NCBI GenBank assembly: GCA_003446375.1
Contig: DMAW01000032.1
Span: 1-12,376 of the forward strand
Direction of reading: 5' to 3'
From: Eubacteriaceae bacterium
GTDB lineage: Bacteria > Bacillota > Clostridia > Eubacteriales > Alkalibacteraceae
DNA length: 12,376 nucleotides
The notes beneath the pieces were generated by a model. The model did no database searches. It was given only the letters and a program-made list of their open reading frames with translations, and had not been told where the DNA came from. Of the stretch, positions 6,341-12,148 are shown in pieces (position 1 is the stretch's first letter; each line of letters begins with the position of its first letter). The translations under genes were made by a program, and so were the position numbers.

Positions 6341-8353
6341 CTAATCGATTGCTTCCAAATTTAAATAATTTAAAATTTCTTCTCTGTCTTCTGCTCTTTT
6401 TAGGTTTTCTAGTATTCTTTCATCATCCAAAAGCGAATAAAACTTCTTAAAGAACTTTCTTGTTTGAGATCCCGTTTCAAAATCCAACGCAAGCAGGAAA
6501 ACTATCTCTACCTTGCACCCGGACCAATCCACCGGTTTTTGCAAAACAGCACATGCTATAAGCGGTTTTTTTACATATTTTGTTTCCCCGTGGGGTATCG
6601 CCACGCCTATTCCCACTGCTGTAGATGTAAGTTTTTCTCTCTTTAAGGCCGAATCTATGAATCCTTTTTCTACAAATCCGGCTTCTAATAACTTCTTACC
6701 CATATATCTTATAATTTCATCTTTATTTTCAAATTTTATTTTGTTAAATATGAAATCCTTGTCAAATAGTTTCTTTTCGGAGTTATCTTCATTTACATCA
6801 AAAATTTTCGCCTTGCTTTTAAAGTTTGATATATACCGGTTTATAGTTTTTATATTTTCATCAGTTATGAATACATCTGCATATAATACAGGCTTCCCCG
6901 GAAAGTTAAAGGGAATCGTAGATATTATGAAGTCATAATCATCTTTACTATATTTTTCTACATCGTGTACTGATGATACAGCAACTATCTCGAGGTTTCT
7001 CACTCTTTTTTCCAGCCTGCTTACAACCAATTGGGATGTTCCTATGCCGCTGCTGCAAACCACGATTGCCCTTGCCGGAGATTTCATCCTTTCCAGTGCA
7101 GCGCCGATGTGAATCGTAAGGTAGCCTATTTCTTCTTCAGTTATCCTAATGCCAAATTTTTTTTCAAACAATATGCTGGTCGCCCAAGAAGCTCCGAATA
7201 TGCTTGGAAACTTATCCTTAATTTCGCTAAGAAGAGGATTTCTTAAGCTCAAACCGTATTTAAGTCTCCTGACCGTTGTCCTAAGGTGCAGCGCCAGTCC
7301 CGTAAAAAGAGCATGATCATTGGAAAAATCTACTCCTAATATGTTTTGAACCAACAGGATTATTTCTTTTGTCAACTCAACTATATCAGGCTCAATGGTA
7401 TTTACTATCTCATCAGAGTCAGAAACCTTTTCACTGGGGCCAAGAATTTTAGCTCCTAAAAAATGAAGCGTAATATATCCGATTTCTGAAACGGGCATTT
7501 TTATCCCCAGCACCTTTTCAAGTTCTCCGGCCACCCAGGTTGCAACTTGAAACTCACTGTAATTTTTAAGTCCGGACAGCTGTTTTGTCGGCATTTTGAT
7601 ATCTTTTCCGCTTTTGATCCTCTCTAAGCTGATTGCTATGTGAATCAGCAATGCTACAAATGCCTCATCAGATATAGGGTAAGTCATCTTTTTTTCAGCT
7701 TTTACAAGAATTTCTTCAATCTCCTTAAAACCCATGTCCGGTATTAATTCTTTGATATGAACAAGGTCATCCGGGTTAAGCCTATGATAAATTTCTTCTG
7801 TCTCTTCAATTGATTTAGAACCGGTTTTTCTAAATTCAATCAGCAATGCTGTCGCAGCTTTTCTCCAGTCATTTTCTTTTCCTACGATTTCTATTCCATA
7901 GTTTTGCTTCCTTAGAAGCTTCAGATCGTATTTCTTAAGCCACTGCTCCACTCCATCCAAATCCTTATGTACCGTAACTCTGCTTACGAATAATTCATCA
8001 GCTAACATCTGCATAGTTAAAAGCTCATCGGTTTGCATCAGCTTTTTAATAATGAACCGCTGTCTTTCAAGGGCTGAATAAGGTTCTACATAAACACTGC
8101 CTCTCCTTAAATCAGACAGTATCATTTGTTTGGATTCTTCCGTTGCGTCCAGCCATATGCCGACTCTTGGTTTTTTATTAAGAGTCACCCCACCGATTTC
8201 AGACAAATAGCTTTCAACTTTTTCAAGATCATTTCTGACTGTGCGATTAGATACTGTTAATTTATTGGCAAGCTGTTCAGATGTAATCGGTTGCGTTTCC
8301 TGTATAAGAATCTGAACAATTTTGGCGCACCTATCATCAGATATGTTTTTCAA
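6341..8353 (-). CDS. PRD-containing transcriptional regulator, LicR/MtlR type (BglG family)
   Basis: A 670-residue five-part regulator. Two N-terminal helix-turn-helix domains lie at about 8-60 (SEQLANKLTVSNRTVRNDL) and 97-150 (LADELFVSRVTVHKDL). PRD1 spans about 200-305 with His238 and His297, and PRD2 about 320-425 with His356 and His415. An EIIB-like domain follows from about 428, with Cys433 in VVCSSGIGTS, and a C-terminal EIIA-like domain has His588 in VAIPHGE. No RNA-binding CAT domain is present, so it should be a DNA-binding activator rather than an RNA antiterminator, although automatic annotation often says antiterminator. All four PRD histidines plus the EIIB Cys and EIIA His are intact, so control by HPr and by the PTS is expected. 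The start is a TTG at 8353 with GGAGG (8363-8367) at 9-base spacing; there is no nearby in-frame ATG. It leads the operon that contains its likely cognate EIIA, EIIC and EIIB. Confidence 0.93.
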   Translation of the reverse strand: MKNISDDRCAKIVQILIQETQPITSEQLANKLTVSNRTVRNDLEKVESYLSEIGGVTLNKKPRVGIWLDATEESKQMILSDLRRGSVYVEPYSALERQRFIIKKLMQTDELLTMQMLADELFVSRVTVHKDLDGVEQWLKKYDLKLLRKQNYGIEIVGKENDWRKAATALLIEFRKTGSKSIEETEEIYHRLNPDDLVHIKELIPDMGFKEIEEILVKAEKKMTYPISDEAFVALLIHIAISLERIKSGKDIKMPTKQLSGLKNYSEFQVATWVAGELEKVLGIKMPVSEIGYITLHFLGAKILGPSEKVSDSDEIVNTIEPDIVELTKEIILLVQNILGVDFSNDHALFTGLALHLRTTVRRLKYGLSLRNPLLSEIKDKFPSIFGASWATSILFEKKFGIRITEEEIGYLTIHIGAALERMKSPARAIVVCSSGIGTSQLVVSRLEKRVRNLEIVAVSSVHDVEKYSKDDYDFIISTIPFNFPGKPVLYADVFITDENIKTINRYISNFKSKAKIFDVNEDNSEKKLFDKDFIFNKIKFENKDEIIRYMGKKLLEAGFVEKGFIDSALKREKLTSTAVGIGVAIPHGETKYVKKPLIACAVLQKPVDWSGCKVEIVFLLALDFETGSQTRKFFKKFYSLLDDERILENLKRAEDREEILNYLNLEAID

Positions 8354-8411
8354 AGCAAGCGTCCTCCCTCAATGTGGAATGCTATTAACTAATTGACTTA
8401 ACTTTAATTTT

Positions 8412-8440
8412 ATAATAGCACTGTTCAACGTGCTTTTCAA
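8412..8440 (-). promoter_or_regulatory. Promoter of the left PTS operon, with dyad in the spacer
   Basis: TTGAAA (8435-8440) and TATTAT (8412-8417), each 5 of 6 to consensus, stand 17 bp apart on the minus strand. Transcription should start near 8405, about 50 bases before the regulator TTG. The spacer is almost filled by an inverted repeat, AGCAC (8417-8421) and GTGCT (8430-8434), with GTT-C-AAC inside it. A protein bound there would block or reshape the promoter, so autoregulation or repression is plausible but not shown. Confidence 0.65.
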
Positions 8441-8465
8441 TAGGGTCAAATGTATTAATTAGGTG

Positions 8466-8477
8466 CACATTAATGTG
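8466..8477. repeat. 12-bp palindrome upstream of the PTS operon promoter
   Basis: CACATTAATGTG is a perfect palindrome whose near edge is 25 bp upstream of the -35 box at 8435-8440. The half-site-like word AATGTGG occurs at 8473-8479 and again at 8371-8377 in the leader. The position suits an activator site, and the regulator encoded just downstream is the obvious candidate. This is inference; short AT-rich palindromes also arise by chance. Confidence 0.4.
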
Positions 8478-8498
8478 GCAACACTTTACCATACAAAA

Positions 8499-8539
8499 AC
8501 AAAAGCCCGATTTTCACACAGGAAAAACCAGGCTTTTGT
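8499..8539 (-). terminator. Rho-independent terminator of the RmlD-like gene
   Basis: ACAAAAGCC (8499-8507) pairs perfectly with GGCTTTTGT (8531-8539). An inner TTTTC/GAAAA stem supports the same fold. On the minus strand the hairpin starts 29 bases after the stop codon and its right arm runs into TTTTGTTTTTGT, a good U-run. The plus strand is also followed by T-rich sequence, so it could act both ways, but no plus-strand gene ends here. It separates the RmlD-like gene from the PTS operon promoter. Confidence 0.8.
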
Positions 8540-8568
8540 ATATGTTATTTTTTTAACTTTAATTGCAT

Positions 8569-9435
8569 TTAAACCATCGAATATTCCTTAAGCGCTTTAT
8601 CAATGGCATCTACAGTGCTTGGAAAAACAAGACCGGAGTTGTTTATCTTTTTTGTATCAAGTCGCACATCTCTACTTTTTTCTAAGTATTTGTCTTTATC
8701 CGGAATCAAGATATGATCCACACCTTCTTGAGTGACACCTATTTTTTTTAAAATGTATTCTACTATATCGTATCTGCTTAAATCATTTTCGCTTCCTGTA
8801 TGGTATATGCCATAATTCATATCAAATACATTTTCGATTTGATCTACAAAGTCGTAAACATACGTCATCCCTCTGTACTCATTAACAGGTGCTAAAATTT
8901 TTTTGTGCATGTATGCCGATCTTATAGTGTCCCACAATATATTCGGATTTGTTTTCAGGCCTCTTTCCGGCATCCCGAACATCCAGGTAAGCCTCAAAAT
9001 CCATAATTCGTCCATTGCATCAAGGAGCTTTTTTTCAGCTTCCAACTTAGTTTTGCCATATTGTGTGTTTGGAACTGCAGCATCTTCCTCTTTGAAGGGT
9101 CCTTTAACAAAATTTCCGTTGAATATCTGTTCAGTGCTAAAAAAAACCATCTTGCTCTTTGTAGCCTCAGCCGCTTTAGCCATATTAAGCGCTCCATTAA
9201 CATTTAGATTATAAGCAAATTCCGGATTCTCGTCACAAAATTTCGTCTCTGCTACAGCTGCACCATGAATTATATAGTCAGGTTTCAACTCTTTAACTAG
9301 TTTGTAGACGCTTTCCTCGTTTGTAATGTCCAATTTATCTGAAGTAGCCGAATAAATTTCATGATTATTGCCTAGTGCTCTGATTATCCTAGATCCCAAA
9401 AAACCGTTGCCACCGGTAATAAGAAGTTTTTTCAT
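8569..9435 (-). CDS. RmlD-like NAD(P)-dependent sugar-nucleotide reductase/epimerase (extended SDR)
   Basis: A 288-residue extended short-chain dehydrogenase/reductase closest in layout to dTDP-4-dehydrorhamnose reductase (RmlD). The nucleotide-binding GGNGFLG lies at 8-14, LDITNEE at 35-41, the HGAA motif at 57-60 and the catalytic YxxxK at Tyr126-Lys130. The serine region reads FFSTEQIFNG (98-107) where RmlD proteins typically have STDYVFDG, so the substrate may differ. The start is taken at the ATG 9435 (MKKLLITGG). A GTG 12 bases upstream is in frame but sits nearly on the GGAAAGG site (9449-9455), whereas the ATG is 13 bases from it, somewhat long. The gene has its own promoter and terminator and is flanked by no rhamnose or cell-wall sugar genes. 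The nucleotide-sugar substrate is unknown; MAT2B-like or other RmlD relatives are alternatives. Confidence 0.85.
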   Translation of the reverse strand: MKKLLITGGNGFLGSRIIRALGNNHEIYSATSDKLDITNEESVYKLVKELKPDYIIHGAAVAETKFCDENPEFAYNLNVNGALNMAKAAEATKSKMVFFSTEQIFNGNFVKGPFKEEDAAVPNTQYGKTKLEAEKKLLDAMDELWILRLTWMFGMPERGLKTNPNILWDTIRSAYMHKKILAPVNEYRGMTYVYDFVDQIENVFDMNYGIYHTGSENDLSRYDIVEYILKKIGVTQEGVDHILIPDKDKYLEKSRDVRLDTKKINNSGLVFPSTVDAIDKALKEYSMV

Positions 9436-9453
9436 AAAAAAAGACACACCTTT

Positions 9454-9469
9454 CCACAGTTATTTGTGG
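9454..9469. repeat. Operator-like dyad at the RmlD-like gene start site
   Basis: CCACA (9454-9458) and TGTGG (9465-9469) form an inverted repeat with a 6-base centre. It covers the predicted transcription start (about 9466) and touches the GGAAAGG ribosome binding site (9449-9455). As DNA it could be a repressor operator; as RNA it would be a small hairpin at the 5' end that could mask the ribosome binding site. Confidence 0.4.
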
Positions 9470-9472
9470 TAC

Positions 9473-9501
9473 AGTATATCCTTATTTTATCAATCGGTCA
9501 A
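9473..9501 (-). promoter_or_regulatory. Sigma-A-type promoter of the RmlD-like gene
   Basis: TTGACC (9496-9501) and TATACT (9473-9478), each 5 of 6 to consensus, are exactly 17 bp apart on the minus strand. They lie in the gap after the UPF0303 stop codon. The start should fall near 9466, giving a leader of about 30 bases. This makes the RmlD-like gene a separate transcription unit. Confidence 0.7.
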
Positions 9502-9507
9502 TAACTC

Positions 9508-9978
9508 CTACTTAGACAAATACTCTTTTATGCACTCTACCACCAGGGCATGATCATCTTCAGGATTTAGACCTGAGACAGTTACAGCTCCCACGACACC
9601 TGTTTTTTTAAGTACTATAGGAACCGATCCCCCATATGGCGCCAGCTCAGAAAGACTTGTGCCGTACTTTTCCTCTACTGTTTTATTTTCTTTCTTAAGT
9701 TTAAGTTCCATAAAGAAAGAACTTTTGTAAAATCGGTAAACTACATTTTCTTTTCTAGCTATCCAGTTGTCATTATCAGGCAAAGCCCCATCAAAAGAAT
9801 AGTGAAAAAGGCACCTTCTGTTTACGCTGATATTTATTGCAATGGGCTTGTATGCTTCCTTTCCTTTCTCGATCAGCAGCATGCCCAGCTTCAAGGCATC
9901 TTGGCTTGTAAACCATTCAAAAACAAGATCTTTTTCTGTATCTAAAACTTCATTCATCTTGATATCCAGCTTATCCAT
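9508..9978 (-). CDS. UPF0303 family protein, heme-degrading domain (GlcG/HbpS fold)
   Basis: A 156-residue soluble protein of the UPF0303 family within the Haem_degrading (DUF336) group. Family-typical segments are FHYSFDGALPDNDNW (58-72), EEKYG (102-106), APYGGSVPI (113-121), VGAVTVSGL (129-137) and DDHALVVE (141-148), in the usual order and full length. Related HbpS and GlcG-like proteins bind heme or small ligands, but for UPF0303 itself the activity is not firmly known. A heme role here is therefore family inference, and nothing nearby confirms it. The ATG at 9978 has GGAGG (9985-9989) at 6-base spacing; an internal Met8 is a less likely start. It lies 23 bases after the small membrane protein gene, so the two are probably cotranscribed, and it is followed by the promoter of the next gene. 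Confidence 0.88.
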   Translation of the reverse strand: MDKLDIKMNEVLDTEKDLVFEWFTSQDALKLGMLLIEKGKEAYKPIAINISVNRRCLFHYSFDGALPDNDNWIARKENVVYRFYKSSFFMELKLKKENKTVEEKYGTSLSELAPYGGSVPIVLKKTGVVGAVTVSGLNPEDDHALVVECIKEYLSK

Positions 9979-10001
9979 CTTCTTCCTCCATTTTAATAAA
10001 T

Positions 10002-10520
10002 TTACGAGATTGCTTTTTTTCTGAAAATCTTCTCCATTTTTGCGATATTCAGCTTACTACCTTTAATTTTGATTCGTTTAACAATGTGGTTTTTTTGGGA
10101 ATTAACCTTAATAGTCCAGTCGCCGCCTCTTTTTGGTTTTACAACTTCCCAATCTTTTATTTCATCCCAAAATATTATTCCGTAATCTCCCGACACTCCA
10201 TTTTCATAAACCCCTTTATTCATCATGCTAAAGTAAACGGTAACTACGGCTATAACCGTCATTATAACATTTATATACAAAGTTGCAATCGCCATTTTTT
10301 CAGGTGTTTCGCTTTTAGCCAACACGTTGATGAGCCCTTGTGAAAATAAATAATAAATCCCCAGTTGAACGATCCCTTTTATATCAAATTTGCCTTTTAA
10401 GCCTTCCAGACACTTACCGGCACTTTTTCTTTTATATTCCGTGACTCCGATTTTCATAAGGCTCTGTACCGTGATAAATGTAACCACCAATATATACATG
10501 ATGTTTTTTAAGTCATTCAT
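10002..10520 (-). CDS. Small membrane protein with three helices and a soluble C-terminal domain
   Basis: A 172-residue protein. Hydrophobic segments lie at about 5-24, 46-65 and 76-100. They are followed by a basic soluble domain with the segment NKGVYENGVSGDYGIIFWDEIKDWEV and a lysine-rich end. A helix bundle followed by a GI..NGI and I.WDEI.. beta domain resembles DUF5673-type proteins of Firmicutes, but I hold that family name loosely and know no function. The start at 10520 has AGAAGG (10530-10535) at 9-base spacing. The frame is open to an ATG at 10562, which lacks a usable ribosome binding site, so the shorter form is preferred. It is upstream of, and probably cotranscribed with, the UPF0303 gene. 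I found no convincing promoter for it; the terminator of the right PTS operon lies about 120 bases upstream. Confidence 0.7.
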   Translation of the reverse strand: MNDLKNIMYILVVTFITVQSLMKIGVTEYKRKSAGKCLEGLKGKFDIKGIVQLGIYYLFSQGLINVLAKSETPEKMAIATLYINVIMTVIAVVTVYFSMMNKGVYENGVSGDYGIIFWDEIKDWEVVKPKRGGDWTIKVNSQKNHIVKRIKIKGSKLNIAKMEKIFRKKAIS

Positions 10521-10593
10521 AGTTTTCAACCTTCTTTTTCTTAATTCGGATAAATCCTGCATCCTGTAAAATTTTCAAAAACACATCAACCTA

Positions 10594-10622
10594 TTGACTT
10601 GACGTTTGTTTTTCAGTATATT
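10594..10622 (+). promoter_or_regulatory. Plus-strand sigma-A-like promoter with no plus-strand gene
   Basis: TTGACT (10594-10599) and TATATT (10617-10622), each 5 of 6 to consensus, are exactly 17 bp apart on the plus strand. Downstream the transcript would begin near 10629, contain the 10637-10664 hairpin at once, then run antisense to the second EIIB and EIIC. No credible plus-strand protein follows. It could drive an antisense or small RNA, or be chance in AT-rich sequence. Confidence 0.35.
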
Positions 10623-10636
10623 TTAAATAATAGAGG

Positions 10637-10664
10637 GGAAGGAGCCCTTAGGCCGGCTCCTTCC
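10637..10664 (-). terminator. Probable terminator of the right PTS operon
   Basis: A perfect 10-bp stem, GGAAGGAGCC (10637-10646) with GGCTCCTTCC (10655-10664), closes an 8-base loop and starts 16 bases after the EIIB stop codon on the minus strand. The stem is strong. The tail (CCTCTATTATTT) is only moderately T-rich, so termination may be incomplete. It is the only such structure between the PTS operon and the next minus-strand gene. Confidence 0.7.
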
Positions 10665-10680
10665 AATGGGCAACTCAATG

Positions 10681-10998
10681 TTACTTGTTTTGCTCTAAAT
10701 ATTGGACTAGCTTCTCAACAATTTGAGGAGCTTTTTTTATGACGTCTCCTGCAAAAGCCTTTATCACAGGCTTTCCCTTAAATCTTTCAGCTTCTTGAAT
10801 ATCTATATCTTTAGTCAAAATAATTCCATCTGCTGTTTTTACATCCTCTTCTGTGAGGTAATTGTCACATCCTATCGAACCCTGAGTTTCGACCTTTACC
10901 TCTATGTTTCTTTCTTTGCATGCTTTTCTTATGGCTTCTGCCGCCATATATGTATGTGCAACACCCGAAGGACATGCTGTAACACCAATAATTTTCAT
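10681..10998 (-). CDS. PTS fructose-family EIIB component (second system)
   Basis: A 105-residue EIIB with the phosphorylated Cys9 in VTACPSGVAHTYMAAEAI and the conserved VKVETQGSIG, followed by the ILTKDIDI strand. It aligns without gaps to the EIIB at 4355-4669 over almost its whole length, so the two are paralogues. The ATG at 10998 has GGAG (11007-11010) at 8-base spacing. A TTG 24 bases upstream is in frame, but it overlaps the EIIC stop codon and lacks family similarity. It is the last gene of the second operon, 20 bases after EIIC, a tighter junction than in the left operon, and is followed by the hairpin terminator. The substrate is unknown. Confidence 0.95.
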   Translation of the reverse strand: MKIIGVTACPSGVAHTYMAAEAIRKACKERNIEVKVETQGSIGCDNYLTEEDVKTADGIILTKDIDIQEAERFKGKPVIKAFAGDVIKKAPQIVEKLVQYLEQNK

Positions 10999-11018
10999 TT
11001 TCTCATCTCCTATTGCTA

Positions 11019-12089
11019 TCAATCAATGCTCACTTCAAATTCATCTGAACTTGTCTTCATATCTTTTACTACTCTTTCTGCTACAGGTTTTTTAAGCGCA
11101 TTTACCATCAAAGCTGTTACAACAGATCCTGCTGCCAATGCGATGATGAATCCTAACTTGCCTATGATTGCCGGAATTACTATCAAGCCTCCCCAAGCTA
11201 CCATACACTGTACGTTAAACAAAGCTGCTACTGCCGTTCCCGTTGCTCCTCCAACCATTATCGAAGGTATTACTTTAATCGGATCTGCTGCTGCGAATGG
11301 AATTGCTCCTTCCGTTATTCCGACAGTGCCCATCAGAAGCGCCGCTCTTCCAGCTTCCTTTTCTTCAGGGGTATACTTTTTAGGAGCCAAGAAGGTGGCT
11401 AGACCCATTCCAATCGACGGAACGGCAACTCCAACTGCAGATACGTCCGGAATCGTGTATATGCCTTCACCTACAGATAATATAACGAAAGCGTACGCTA
11501 CCTTGTTTACCGGCCCACCCATATCAAATGCTTCCATTAAGCCTATAATAATTGCCAATAGTATGAAATTTGATGTAGACATGCCTTGCAGCCAGCTCGT
11601 AAGTGCATCAGTCAATGCTGCTATAGGCGTGGCAAGCCCCCACTGCATGAATCCGGCTGTTATGAAAGTTCCTATGATAGGAATTACGAATATCGGCATG
11701 ATTGACCTTAATGTATCCGGAACTTTTATCTTTTTTAGGTAGTGAACAACTACTCCTCCGATTATACCTGCCAGTATCGCTCCAAAAAATCCTGCTCCCA
11801 TTTTGTTTCCAACGTGTGCTGCGACAGCCGCAGGAGCTATACCCGCTCTATCTGATATGGAAAAGGCAATGTATCCTGCTAGTACCGGAATCATAAGTTC
11901 AAATCCAGCTACACCTATAAAAAATAAATCATTCAGCCAAGTTCCCTCCAGCGGCACAGCCCCTTCACCGTAGAGCACTACTGACAGCGCAAGTAAAATA
12001 CCCCCTGCTACGACAAATGGTATCATGTATGATACTCCTGTCATCAAGTGCTTTCTGGTGTCTTTAAAAATAAGTCTTAAATCGTTCAT
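11019..12089 (-). CDS. PTS fructose-family EIIC (second system)
   Basis: A 356-residue sugar-translocating membrane subunit, paralogous to the EIIC at 4728-5777. The N-terminal TRKHLMTGVSYMIPFVVAGG, FDMGGPVNKVAY (188-199) and GITEGAIPFAAADPIKVIP (257-275) are shared almost word for word. The regions between them differ, for example residues 36-60 and 200-217, where substrate or partner preference could diverge. The cytoplasmic tail after about residue 324 is charged. The start at 12089 has AAGGGAGG (12097-12104) at 7-base spacing. The preceding EIIA gene ends 59 bases upstream. No A or B domain is fused, so the system is made of separate subunits. The sugar transported is not readable from sequence. 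Confidence 0.95.
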   Translation of the reverse strand: MNDLRLIFKDTRKHLMTGVSYMIPFVVAGGILLALSVVLYGEGAVPLEGTWLNDLFFIGVAGFELMIPVLAGYIAFSISDRAGIAPAAVAAHVGNKMGAGFFGAILAGIIGGVVVHYLKKIKVPDTLRSIMPIFVIPIIGTFITAGFMQWGLATPIAALTDALTSWLQGMSTSNFILLAIIIGLMEAFDMGGPVNKVAYAFVILSVGEGIYTIPDVSAVGVAVPSIGMGLATFLAPKKYTPEEKEAGRAALLMGTVGITEGAIPFAAADPIKVIPSIMVGGATGTAVAALFNVQCMVAWGGLIVIPAIIGKLGFIIALAAGSVVTALMVNALKKPVAERVVKDMKTSSDEFEVSID

Positions 12090-12148
12090 TTATGAACCTC
12101 CCTTAAAATATTATATACATCAAGCTTTGTGTAAGCCTGAATATATTC

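Noticed and set aside
8354..8405. An RNA antiterminator (RAT) site in the leader of the PRD regulator operon
   Set aside because: No terminator-antiterminator pair is visible in the leader, and the regulator lacks the RNA-binding CAT domain, having HTH domains instead.
10723..11742. A 339-codon open frame on the plus strand, antisense to the second EIIB and EIIC
   Set aside because: It mirrors two strongly conserved genes on the other strand. Its translation is low-complexity in Ala, Thr, Ile and Pro, as expected from antisense of membrane-protein codons, and it has no recognisable domain.
12110..12138. Internal promoter before the second EIIC, from a TATAAT at 12110-12115
   Set aside because: No acceptable -35 box lies 15-19 bp upstream; TATAAT alone is common in such AT-rich gaps.
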